Assembly: GCF_015207375.1 (NCBI RefSeq)
Contig: NZ_JADEWY010000007.1
Location: 1 to 64,000 of the forward strand
Length of the DNA stretch: 64,000 nucleotides
Source of the DNA: Coleofasciculus sp. LEGE 07092
GTDB lineage: Bacteria > Cyanobacteriota > Cyanobacteriia > Cyanobacteriales > Coleofasciculaceae
Direction of reading: 5' to 3'
Shown here: positions 46,439 to 54,616 of the stretch, piece by piece
Position numbering within the stretch: the first letter of the stretch is position 1
Layout: each line of letters opens with the position of its first letter
Made by a program: the position numbers and the translations under genes
The notes under the pieces: model-generated
Told to the model about the DNA's origin: nothing
Database searches by the model: none
What the model saw: the letters and a program-made list of their open reading frames with translations, nothing else

Positions 46439-47083
46439 TTACTTCCGCCAACTTCCCGAGGTGCGCTCGTAATAACTCCAGTAGAGCAACTCTAACTTGC
46501 CGCCATACTCCTGAATCATGGCAAGCTGACGGCGATACAACCCCCGAAAGGTGTTGGCAAACACCAATGTAAAGATTGCCACGCACAAACCCGCAACCGT
46601 TGTGATTAATGCCTCACTGATGCCTCCCGTGACGCCTTGAGTAACTTGACCGCCAATATCACCGATTCTCAAGGCAGAAAAAGCGTTGATCAACCCCAGA
46701 ATCGTACCTAAAAGACCGAGTAGGGGTGAAACACTGATAATTGTCTCAAATGCCGTATTGAAGCGCTTCAGGACAGGTAACTCCGCTTGCGTCGCCGTTT
46801 CTAATGCCAGTCGAAATTTTTCTGGGGTGGGAGATTGGAGTTCTAAAGCCGCTAGAAAAATTCGCGCGATCGGCAAATCGCTATTTTTTTCCAGCTTGAG
46901 AAACGCTTCGGGGGGATTTTGCTCGTAGAGGCGGATAACATCCCGCACGAGGCGCTGCTGGCGTTCGGTGATTCGCATCCAAAAGTTCGCCCGCTCTAAA
47001 ATGAGAGCGATCGCTAAAAGCGATAGAGCCAGCAGGGGCAACATGACTACCCCACCCAATGAAAAAAAAGCGCTGATTGGCAT
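46439..47083 (-). CDS. MotA/TolQ/ExbB proton channel family protein
   Basis: About 214 residues from MPISAFFSLGG. Three membrane helices lie at about 8-32, 110-135 and 150-180. FETIISVSPLLGLLGTILGL and GGISEALITTVAGLCVAIFT are the ExbB/TolQ pore-helix signatures, which convert proton-motive force into motion of a partner. An ExbD/TolR partner is normally next door, but none lies on either side, so it is an orphan here. The start ATG at 47083 is preferred to the upstream one because homologues begin near MP-I-x-F. Confidence 0.85.
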   Translation of the reverse strand: MPISAFFSLGGVVMLPLLALSLLAIALILERANFWMRITERQQRLVRDVIRLYEQNPPEAFLKLEKNSDLPIARIFLAALELQSPTPEKFRLALETATQAELPVLKRFNTAFETIISVSPLLGLLGTILGLINAFSALRIGDIGGQVTQGVTGGISEALITTVAGLCVAIFTLVFANTFRGLYRRQLAMIQEYGGKLELLYWSYYERTSGSWRK

Positions 47084-47286
47084 TATTGCTTCACTGTAAT
47101 ACAAATACTGATGATTTAGAACACTTTAATGCTGATTCAGAAAAAGCGATCGCGCAAATTTCAGAAGGTGTCTCACAACTCCATCGCTGAACACCCATGT
47201 AGTCATCCTCAAGTGAATGGCACTAACTTAAGGGATAAGAAGAAAATTGTCTACAGTGAAACTAGATCTGCGGTATAAATGCTCCT

Positions 47287-48081
47287 ATGACTTCTACTGC
47301 CAACCCAGCATCCCTCACTACAGCCCTACCTGACCATACCCAGTTACCAGAATCCGATGGTACTTTTGTGAAAAATTTCCAGGAGCATCCGCAAAGCATT
47401 CTCTTAACAGACTCAATTGAATCCCTACTGCAACAGCGTCACCCTGATAGGCAATATTGTATTGGTCAAGATTGCGGGATTTACTGGCGTTTTACTGATC
47501 CACCAGAACGGGGAGCAGAAGCACCTGATTGGTTTTATGTACCCAATGTACCGCCCACTCTTAATGGTCAAATTCGCCGTTCTTATGTATTGTGGCAAGA
47601 GTTGATTCCACCTTTCATTGTCATAGAGTTTGCTTCAGGAGACGGTTCGGAGGAACGAGACAAAACCCCTCTATCTCTAACTAACCGAGAAACACAACAG
47701 AAGCCAGGTAAATTTTGGATTTATGAACAAGTCATTCGTCCAGCCTATTACGGAATTTACGAAGTTAGTCGCCCTAGTGTTGAGGTGTATTGCTTAGTGG
47801 CAGGTCAGTATCAGTTACTAACAGCAAATGAGAGGGGTCATTATCCTATTTCACCCTTGGGGGTTGAGTTAGGAATTTGGCAAGGTCGATATCAGAATTC
47901 AGAACTTCCTTGGTTACGCTGGTGGGATGAGCAAGGGAATTTATTGTTAACAGGTCATGAACAAGCCGAACTGGAACGCCACCGAGCAGAACAAGCTGAA
48001 TCGCAGTTAGAGCAGGAACGTCAAAGAGCAGAACGGTTGGCAGCCCAGTTGCGAGCAGCAGGAATTGAACCGGAGGCGTGA
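47287..48081 (+). CDS. Uma2 family endonuclease (DUF820)
   Basis: 264 residues. The PD-(D/E)XK-like restriction fold is seen in EAPDWFYVPNVPP (active-site Asp) and PFIVIEFASGDGSEERDK (E-x-x-S region). This family is enormously expanded in cyanobacteria; its function is unknown, possibly linked to mobile DNA. The C-terminal 45 residues are a Glu/Gln/Arg-rich coiled coil built on repeats such as HRAEQAESQLEQERQRAERL. It is divergent from the ExbB gene. Confidence 0.85.
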   Translation: MTSTANPASLTTALPDHTQLPESDGTFVKNFQEHPQSILLTDSIESLLQQRHPDRQYCIGQDCGIYWRFTDPPERGAEAPDWFYVPNVPPTLNGQIRRSYVLWQELIPPFIVIEFASGDGSEERDKTPLSLTNRETQQKPGKFWIYEQVIRPAYYGIYEVSRPSVEVYCLVAGQYQLLTANERGHYPISPLGVELGIWQGRYQNSELPWLRWWDEQGNLLLTGHEQAELERHRAEQAESQLEQERQRAERLAAQLRAAGIEPEA

Positions 48082-48115
48082 GCGTCGCCTTAACGTTACT
48101 ATTGACTCATTCTGT

Positions 48116-48910
48116 CTACGGATTATTGGGAATCCGCTCGATTTGAGCATATCCACTGAAGATGAGCTTTTTCCCCTGAGTTTCCAAGCGATTGATCCGC
48201 ATCGTCACGCCATCTAGGTTGAAGCGATCTAAATCCACCATATTATTCAAAATCTCATCCAGTGCGGTACTCAAGGTTTGAGAAATCTCGCGCAATGACT
48301 CCGGTATATCATCGGGTTCAAACTGGGAATCCTTAAAGAGAATACGACGCCGCCGCTCAACTGCCAGGGTTGATGTCATGCTAATCGGCACTAACTCCCG
48401 ATTGGGCAGGTTAACTTTGGCAAAAAGCTTGATGCGGTTGTTGGGTTGCAACTGTAGGTGTACGTCTGTGAAGGAAATGGGGTTGCCTTCGGAAAGTTCG
48501 CTCAAAGCGGGAATAGACAGGTTTTCTAAGCGCTTCCTCACCAGTTCCGCTTTGAAAGATTGATTGATATCCGCTTCTGTTAACACAACTTGGGCAACGG
48601 CTTGAGTGGGTTGCTTAAGACTAATCTTACCCTTGAGTACCGAGCTAAAGTCCAGTGAAACTGCGTCGGTTTCAAAGGACATCTCCTCACTCCGGAAATC
48701 CCGGCGAATGACCAAGCCACGACCGCTCATCTTGAAGCTATCAATGCTACCTTGTAATAACTTACTGGAAGGGTAGCATCGTACCGAGACATCGATAGAC
48801 TCGCTCCGAGTAAAGAGGTGGCGAATTGTGTTGCTGGCAACGGTATTGAGCATTTGCTCACCCCAGTCAGTGCCAGATTGATTGGTTGTACCAAGAAAGC
48901 CACCGAGCAT
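48116..48910 (-). CDS. DUF2993 domain protein (LmeA-like)
   Basis: 264 residues. Internal repeats of beta strands around SIDVSVRCYPSSKLLQGSID, the central AQVVLTEADINQSFKAELVR, and FNLDGVTMRINRLETQGKKL near the end match DUF2993, a lipid-binding-like fold; the actinobacterial LmeA is a periplasmic mannosyltransferase cofactor. No obvious signal peptide lies at this start, though the short N-terminal GGFLGTT could be mis-started. It is convergent with Uma2, with 34 bases between stops. Confidence 0.75.
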   Translation of the reverse strand: MLGGFLGTTNQSGTDWGEQMLNTVASNTIRHLFTRSESIDVSVRCYPSSKLLQGSIDSFKMSGRGLVIRRDFRSEEMSFETDAVSLDFSSVLKGKISLKQPTQAVAQVVLTEADINQSFKAELVRKRLENLSIPALSELSEGNPISFTDVHLQLQPNNRIKLFAKVNLPNRELVPISMTSTLAVERRRRILFKDSQFEPDDIPESLREISQTLSTALDEILNNMVDLDRFNLDGVTMRINRLETQGKKLIFSGYAQIERIPNNP

Positions 48911-49198
48911 ATCCTTTGCAGATCCACAAGAGTCCTCTCTATCTTTGTAACAAAATGTGAATAACTCGGCAATCCACCTCTAGACTTACCAAGAGGAATA
49001 AAATAGCGTGGAAATAGCTTGCCGCAACGGATTCGCGTTTCTCACTTGACCTCGGGAACAAAATTTCTGAGTTCAACTATCAGTTTTACTAAAGTGAAGC
49101 GTGCATCGTCTCTACCATCAGGAATGTCTAAATTCTGGCTCTCTCCTAGGGAATTCTCTAGAGGAAGAGAGAGCCTCAGCATTCCCCAATCGTTAAAT

Positions 49199-52100
49199 AT
49201 GCCAAAACTAATGAACCAGGTCACTACCTCACCTAATCGTGGGTACTCTCTCAGGAAGGTGATTCAGAGAGTCTTGACGCCAACTCAAAAGCTCCTGACA
49301 GCTTGCTTGTTACCGCTTGCCGCCTGTTTTTTGCCTTCGATTGCCGCGTCTCAATCAATAAGCTCAGATAATAGCACAGATACGGTTATTAATCAAAGTA
49401 GCCCTTCAATTTACGATATTAGCGGCGGCAAACTCAGTGAAAATGGGGCAAATTTATTCCACAGCTTCAGTCAGTTTGGATTGAGTGCTGGTGAAATTGC
49501 TAATTTTCTTTCTGATCCGTCCATTCAGAATATTTTAGGGCGAGTTACCGGAGGCAACTCCTCGCTGATTAACGGTTTGATTCAAGTTACAGGGGGTACG
49601 TCTAACTTATTCCTGATGAATCCCGCCGGAATTATCTTGGGTGCTAATGCTCAACTCAATGTTTCCGGTGACTTTACCGCCACCACCGCCAGCCGTATAG
49701 GTTTTGGCAACGATAGCTGGTTCAACGCCTTCGGAGCTAATGACTATGCCGCCTTAGTCGGAAATCCCAGTTTATTTGATTTTGGGATATCTGGAACCCC
49801 TGGCGCGATCGCCAATGCGGGTAATTTAACCGTTGCAGATGGGCAGACTCTAACCTTACTCGGCGGTACGGTAGTGAATAGCGGTCAGCTAACTGCACCA
49901 GGGGGCAATATTAACATTGTCGCCGTGCCAGGAGAAAATTTAGTCCGCATTTCTCAAACGGGTCATATACTCACTTTAGAAATTCAACCCAGTCAAGCTC
50001 TTACCTCTGGGTTCAATCCCCTCTCTCTACCCGAATTACTAACCGGTTCGCCTGAGTTGCAAACCGCAACCGGATTGGCAGTTAACCCAACAACGGGTGA
50101 AGCGATTCTCTCGAGTTCGGGTTTAACCGTACCGAATTCAGCCGGTACAGTGTTGGCATCTGGCACCCTGGATGCTTCAGTCACCTCGTCCTCTCAACTA
50201 GGCGGCGGCGTCCAGATTTTAGGCTATTCCGTTGGTTTTTGGGGTGATATCTTAGCTAGAGGGGGTCTTAGTGGTGGTTTTGTACAGGTTTTAGGAATTG
50301 ACAATCTAACCTTTGAGGGCAAAGTAGACACATCGGCAGCAAACGGGAATAATGGTGAGCTATTAATCAACGCGGCAAATTTAACCCTGATTGATGCCCC
50401 AACCCTAACTAGCACACTCAATTCTGACGAATCGCCATCACCCTTTAACCCAAACCGTCCGAGTAACACCCTAGCTTGGGGAGAACTTGCCGATTTAGCC
50501 CTCAAAAATAATTTGGTTGTGCAAGGGCGGGGGGAAATTGCGATCGCAGATATCATGGGTAATACACCAGGTGTAACTCAGAACAATCTGGCAACCTTGG
50601 GTTCAAATGCAGGTAATCTAACAATTCGCTCTACAGAAGGTTCGATTACGTTTCAAGATATCAACGACACCCTGCAAAGCTTTGGCAGTGCCATTACCCT
50701 AGAGGCATTTGACAGTATAACTGCCGGAAATTTTCTCACCGGAGGCGGCACAGTCACGCTGAATGCTCAAACAGGCAGTCTGAGTGCAGGCGAGATTAAT
50801 ACCCGTTCGACCGATGGAGATGGCGGTAAGGTGTTATTAAATGCGGAGCAGGATATCACCCTGGGTTCAATTAATACCCAAAGCCTGGGGAATGGGCTTG
50901 GGGGTTCGATGGATATTAACGCGGGCAGATTTTTTAGCGCAACCGATACCTTTAGCGATCGCAACAGTAACACAACTAGTCTTTCCAGTGCAGGCGGGGC
51001 TGGTGGGGGTTCCATCCTCATCCGACATGGAGTTAACTATCCCGGCACGGCTTTTACCGTGGGGCAACAGTTTGATGGGGTAAATGGTACGGCGGGGACA
51101 ATTTCCACAGGGAATGATAACCAAATTTCTTCGGGAGTCTATCTAGGTTCCTACAGCCAGGGAACTCCTCCCAGGGATATCCAAATTATTACTTCTGAAA
51201 ATGAGCCATTCCTACAGGACAATCCCTTACCCCAAGAAATCCTGCCTTCACTCCTACAGAAAACTATCCCCTTCACTACGGATACGTCAGCCTCAGACAG
51301 TCCGCTCCAATCCCAAAGCGATATCGTATTTCAGCAACTTGAAGAGCATTTCACCCGCCAGTTCGAGCAATACCTTGGCAGTGGGATTGAACCAACCAAC
51401 GTTACTCTCAGCGAAGCTCAAGATACTCTAGAGCAAATAGAAACGGAAACCGGCGTTAAACCTGCCCTAATCTACGCTATTTTCATACCCGCTACCCTCA
51501 GTTTAGAGGCAATCGATGGAACTCAACCCAAGCTAGATAGCGACCAACTAGAACTAGTAGCGATTACAGCACAAGGGCAACCGATTCGCAAGCGCTTGGA
51601 AGGAGTAACCCGCCAAGACGTTCTCAAGGTTGCTCAACAGTTTCGGGCAACGATTACAAATCCCAATAATCGTCGCGGTTATCTTTCTCCGGGCAAACAG
51701 CTATATGATTGGCTCGTTGCTCCCCTAGAAGCTGATTTACAAGAGCAGGGAATTAAGAACCTAAGCTTTATTTTAGATAACGGCTTGCGATCAATACCCC
51801 TTGCCGCTCTTCACAATAGTCAAGAGTTTTTGATCGAACGCTATAGCATCAGTTTAATGCCCAGTCTCAGATTCACCGATACTCGCTACCAAGATATCCG
51901 CTACTCTCAAGTTTTGGCGATGGGAGCCGAAACATTTGCGGATCAAAACCCCCTACCCGCAGTTCCCCTTGAATTATCTCTGATCACAAGTCAGCTCTGG
52001 CAAGGGAAATCATTCCTCAACGATGCCTTTACCCTAAACAATCTCAAAACCCAGCGGCAGCAAACTCCATTTGGGATTATTCACCTGGCAACCCACGCTG

Positions 52101-52570
52101 ACTTTGAACCTGGAACGCCGGAAAACACTTACATTCAACTGTCCAACGGCAAGCTGCGATTGAAGCAACTTCGCGAACTGGGTTGGAGTAATCCCCCCGT
52201 AGAGCTGTTGGTACTGAGTGCCTGTCGGACAGCGCTGGGAGATGAACAGGTGGAGTTGGGCTTTGGGGGGTTGGCAGTACAGGCAGGTGTTAAGTCCGCC
52301 TTAGCCAGTTTGTGGTATGTCAGTGATCAAGCCACCTTGGGACTGATGACTGAATTTTATCAGCAACTCAAGCAAACCTCTATTAAGACAGAGGCACTCA
52401 GACAGGCGCAGTTAGCTATGTTGAAGGGAGAGGTACGCCTGGAATCGGGGTATTTGTACAATACTCAAGGGAACGTAGTATTGCCGTCAGCTTTAGCTGA
52501 ACTGGGAAACCAATCATTGAAGCATCCTTACTACTGGGCAGCGTTTACCATGATTGGCAACCCTTGGTAA
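49199..52570 (+). CDS. TPS-domain CHAT protein (predicted exported caspase-like protease)
   Basis: 1123 residues from the ATG at 49199; the frame also opens 60 codons earlier with TTG. A hydrophobic leader (about 30-50, ending PSIAAS) precedes a filamentous-haemagglutinin TPS secretion domain (about 55-290) with FHSFSQFGLSAGEIANFLSD and NLFLMNPAGIILG. A beta-helix region runs to about 670. From about 750 to the end lies a CHAT domain with the catalytic dyad His966 (HLATHADF) and Cys1009 (LVLSACRTALGD), plus GGLAVQAGVKSALASLWYV. TPS domains normally need an outer-membrane TpsB partner; none is here. Confidence 0.85.
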   Translation: MPKLMNQVTTSPNRGYSLRKVIQRVLTPTQKLLTACLLPLAACFLPSIAASQSISSDNSTDTVINQSSPSIYDISGGKLSENGANLFHSFSQFGLSAGEIANFLSDPSIQNILGRVTGGNSSLINGLIQVTGGTSNLFLMNPAGIILGANAQLNVSGDFTATTASRIGFGNDSWFNAFGANDYAALVGNPSLFDFGISGTPGAIANAGNLTVADGQTLTLLGGTVVNSGQLTAPGGNINIVAVPGENLVRISQTGHILTLEIQPSQALTSGFNPLSLPELLTGSPELQTATGLAVNPTTGEAILSSSGLTVPNSAGTVLASGTLDASVTSSSQLGGGVQILGYSVGFWGDILARGGLSGGFVQVLGIDNLTFEGKVDTSAANGNNGELLINAANLTLIDAPTLTSTLNSDESPSPFNPNRPSNTLAWGELADLALKNNLVVQGRGEIAIADIMGNTPGVTQNNLATLGSNAGNLTIRSTEGSITFQDINDTLQSFGSAITLEAFDSITAGNFLTGGGTVTLNAQTGSLSAGEINTRSTDGDGGKVLLNAEQDITLGSINTQSLGNGLGGSMDINAGRFFSATDTFSDRNSNTTSLSSAGGAGGGSILIRHGVNYPGTAFTVGQQFDGVNGTAGTISTGNDNQISSGVYLGSYSQGTPPRDIQIITSENEPFLQDNPLPQEILPSLLQKTIPFTTDTSASDSPLQSQSDIVFQQLEEHFTRQFEQYLGSGIEPTNVTLSEAQDTLEQIETETGVKPALIYAIFIPATLSLEAIDGTQPKLDSDQLELVAITAQGQPIRKRLEGVTRQDVLKVAQQFRATITNPNNRRGYLSPGKQLYDWLVAPLEADLQEQGIKNLSFILDNGLRSIPLAALHNSQEFLIERYSISLMPSLRFTDTRYQDIRYSQVLAMGAETFADQNPLPAVPLELSLITSQLWQGKSFLNDAFTLNNLKTQRQQTPFGIIHLATHADFEPGTPENTYIQLSNGKLRLKQLRELGWSNPPVELLVLSACRTALGDEQVELGFGGLAVQAGVKSALASLWYVSDQATLGLMTEFYQQLKQTSIKTEALRQAQLAMLKGEVRLESGYLYNTQGNVVLPSALAELGNQSLKHPYYWAAFTMIGNPW

Positions 52571-52659
52571 ACTCAACTTCTTCTTGGGAAGTGAGAAAGA
52601 AAACCCGCCTGTATAGGAGAATAAGGCAGTAGCCAGACCAACCAATTTATGAGGTTACT

Positions 52660-53415
52660 GTGACAGCATTTTTATTGGTGACAGACTTAGATAATACCCT
52701 GGTAGGTGATGACGAAGCGATGAGCGTACTCAATCAGCGGTTGAGTCAGCATCGCCAAGAACACGGGACAAAGATAGTTTACTCGACTGGGCGATCGCCT
52801 GCCCTCTATCGACAACTGACTACCGAAAAGTCTCTCTTACAACCCGATGCCCTCGTTACCTCAGTCGGGACGGAAATTTGCTTTAATCCTGTTGAGGAAG
52901 TCTTTGACTCAAATTGGGCGCAAATGCTCTCTAATGGCTGGAACCGAGAAGAAGTCGTCGCTACTGCTGCCCATTATGCCGATCTCACTCCCCAACCCGA
53001 ATCCGAACAGCGTCCTTTCAAAGTCAGCTATTTCCTCGGCGAACAAATCGCGACAGAAGTGCTGCCCCGCTTGGAATCGGCTTTAAAAGAGAAGGGTTTA
53101 GATGTCAAGTTAGTTTACAGTGGCAGTCAAGACTTAGACATTCTGCCTCGCCAAGGCGATAAGGGTTTGGCAGTTCAGTTTCTACGGCAAAAGTGGGGTA
53201 TTGATGCCGCACAAACCGTAGTATGCGGTGATTCTGGCAATGATATTGCTTTGTTTAGTGTCGGAGAGGAACGAGGCATCATTGTTGGCAACGCTAAAGC
53301 AGAACTTTGCCAGTGGTACAACTCTCACAAAACGGATAACCATTACCTAGCTCAGGCACACTGTGCTGGTGGTATTCTAGAAGGCTTGCACCATTTTGGT
53401 TTTCTTGGTAATTAG
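52660..53415 (+). CDS. spp: Sucrose-phosphate phosphatase
   Basis: 251 residues, HAD superfamily C2B cap. It dephosphorylates sucrose-6-phosphate, the last step of sucrose synthesis. The nucleophile motif is LLVTDLDNTLVGDD; the second motif is VYSTGRSP; the cap contains KVSYFLGEQ; and the final acidic motif is VVCGDSGNDIALF. The SPP-specific HCAGGILEGLHHFGF end is present. The start is GTG at 52660. No sucrose-phosphate synthase is in the window. Confidence 0.92.
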   Translation: MTAFLLVTDLDNTLVGDDEAMSVLNQRLSQHRQEHGTKIVYSTGRSPALYRQLTTEKSLLQPDALVTSVGTEICFNPVEEVFDSNWAQMLSNGWNREEVVATAAHYADLTPQPESEQRPFKVSYFLGEQIATEVLPRLESALKEKGLDVKLVYSGSQDLDILPRQGDKGLAVQFLRQKWGIDAAQTVVCGDSGNDIALFSVGEERGIIVGNAKAELCQWYNSHKTDNHYLAQAHCAGGILEGLHHFGFLGN

Positions 53416-53424
53416 CGATTATAG

Positions 53425-53517
53425 CGGTTCTCAGTTGCATGGAATACAGCGGGTTTCAGAAGACACCAGACAGGAGTCAGAAGTATAGATGAGTGTATTC
53501 CACTCAGCGGAGAACCG
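53425..53517. repeat. Inverted-repeat element with 24-base arms between spp and ruvA
   Basis: CGGTTCTCAGTTGCATGGAATACA (53425-53448) is the near reverse complement of TGTATTCC..GAGAACCG (53494-53517), with about five mismatches. Between them is CAGGAGTCAGAAGT, a heptamer-repeat fragment like the one at the cyclase end. It looks like a MITE or IS end relic. Confidence 0.65.
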
Positions 53518-53594
53518 CGATATAAAAGATAACTATCATCAGTTAGATTCGCTACATTCATCCGTTGCCACCAATGACCCAGGATTAATGAATA

Positions 53595-54227
53595 ATGATT
53601 GGTTATCTTAAAGGCACAGTTGCTAACATTCACAAAAGCAGTGGCAATCGGGTTACTTTGATTCTGGACGTTAACCAGATTGGGTATGAAGTACAAATTC
53701 CCCGTCGCTTATCCCAGGAACTTCAGCTAAATTCAGAAAAAATAGTACAAATTTTTACCCACCTGCAAACTCGAGAAGACCAACAAGTATTATACGGCTT
53801 TGCCTCGGCTGCTGAACGGGATTTGTTTCGGCAGTTGGTGAGTGTGAGTGGAATTGGCACCCAATTAGCGATCGCACTCATCGACACCCTTGGGCTGCAA
53901 AACTTAGTGCAAGCAATTGTTACAGGTAATATCCGCGCCTTATCCAAAACTCCTGGTGTTGGCACTAAAACCGCTGAACGCATTGCCCTAGAACTGAAAA
54001 CAAAGCTGGCAGAATGGCGGCAGCTTGCTGGAGTTGGCACCCCCGCTTCCTCAAAAAGTCCAGCCCCAGCCATTTTAGAAGATGTAGAAATGACCCTACT
54101 AGCTTTGGGGTATGAAAATCAAGAAATTACCCAAGCGCTAGACGCCATTAGCCAGGATGAACTGCTGGCGAAGAACAGGAATGCAGAGGAATGGATTAGA
54201 AGTGCGATCGCTTGGTTGAGTCAGTAA
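53595..54227 (+). CDS. ruvA: Holliday junction DNA helicase subunit RuvA
   Basis: 210 residues. The N-terminal OB domain begins MIGYLKGTVANIHKSSGNR. Helix-hairpin-helix motifs LVSVSGIGTQLAIALI and LSKTPGVGTKTAERIALELK bind the junction. A flexible linker and a C-terminal domain III (EDVEMTLLALGYENQEI) contact RuvB. It works with RuvB in branch migration. RuvB is not in this window. Confidence 0.97.
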   Translation: MIGYLKGTVANIHKSSGNRVTLILDVNQIGYEVQIPRRLSQELQLNSEKIVQIFTHLQTREDQQVLYGFASAAERDLFRQLVSVSGIGTQLAIALIDTLGLQNLVQAIVTGNIRALSKTPGVGTKTAERIALELKTKLAEWRQLAGVGTPASSKSPAPAILEDVEMTLLALGYENQEITQALDAISQDELLAKNRNAEEWIRSAIAWLSQ

Positions 54228-54293
54228 AACTTATTTACTAGGACTTGTAGCAGTCAATCTAACAACTGTTTTAAAAAGTATTTTTCTCCTGAC

Positions 54294-54327
54294 TTGACTC
54301 TCCAGCCAACTGGAGGGTCAATAATAA
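54294..54327 (+). promoter_or_regulatory. MerR/CueR-type metal-responsive promoter
   Basis: A TTGACT -35 (54294-54299) and a CAATAA -10-like box (54319-54324) are separated by an overlong 19-base spacer. Across that spacer lies the dyad GACTCTCCAG-CCAA-CTGGAGGGTC (54296-54319, 9 of 10 paired). Both traits are diagnostic of MerR-family operators. Genes directly downstream handle copper, so a CueR-like regulator is likely; none is encoded in this window. Confidence 0.75.
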
Positions 54328-54365
54328 ACTTAGGTCTAGAGTCTCGATATAAATCATTTAAGGCT

Positions 54366-54560
54366 ATGACACTACAACTGAAAGTCCCCAAAATTGCTTG
54401 TTCTGCTTGTGTCAATACCGTCACCAAAGCCGTTCAGTCAGTAGATCCGGCAGCAACAGTAGCTGCTGACACGAAAACTAAGATCGTCAGGATTGAAACA
54501 AATAAATCTGAAGCGGTAATTAAAGACGCGATCGCCAAAGCTGGCTATCCCGCCGCTTAA
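54366..54560 (+). CDS. Heavy-metal-associated copper chaperone (Atx1/CopZ-like)
   Basis: 64 residues from the ATG at 54366. A single HMA ferredoxin-like domain carries the metal-binding CxxC at Cys12 and Cys15 (KIACSACVNTV). In cyanobacteria this small chaperone hands Cu(I) to P-type ATPases for export or thylakoid delivery. The MerR-type promoter lies 40 bases upstream. The longer frame that starts inside the promoter is rejected. copA follows 56 bases later. Confidence 0.92.
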   Translation: MTLQLKVPKIACSACVNTVTKAVQSVDPAATVAADTKTKIVRIETNKSEAVIKDAIAKAGYPAA

Positions 54561-54616
54561 GTATTTCCTAAATTCAAGGGATAAGAATCTGAACCAATGA
54601 CTAGTGACTAATAACC

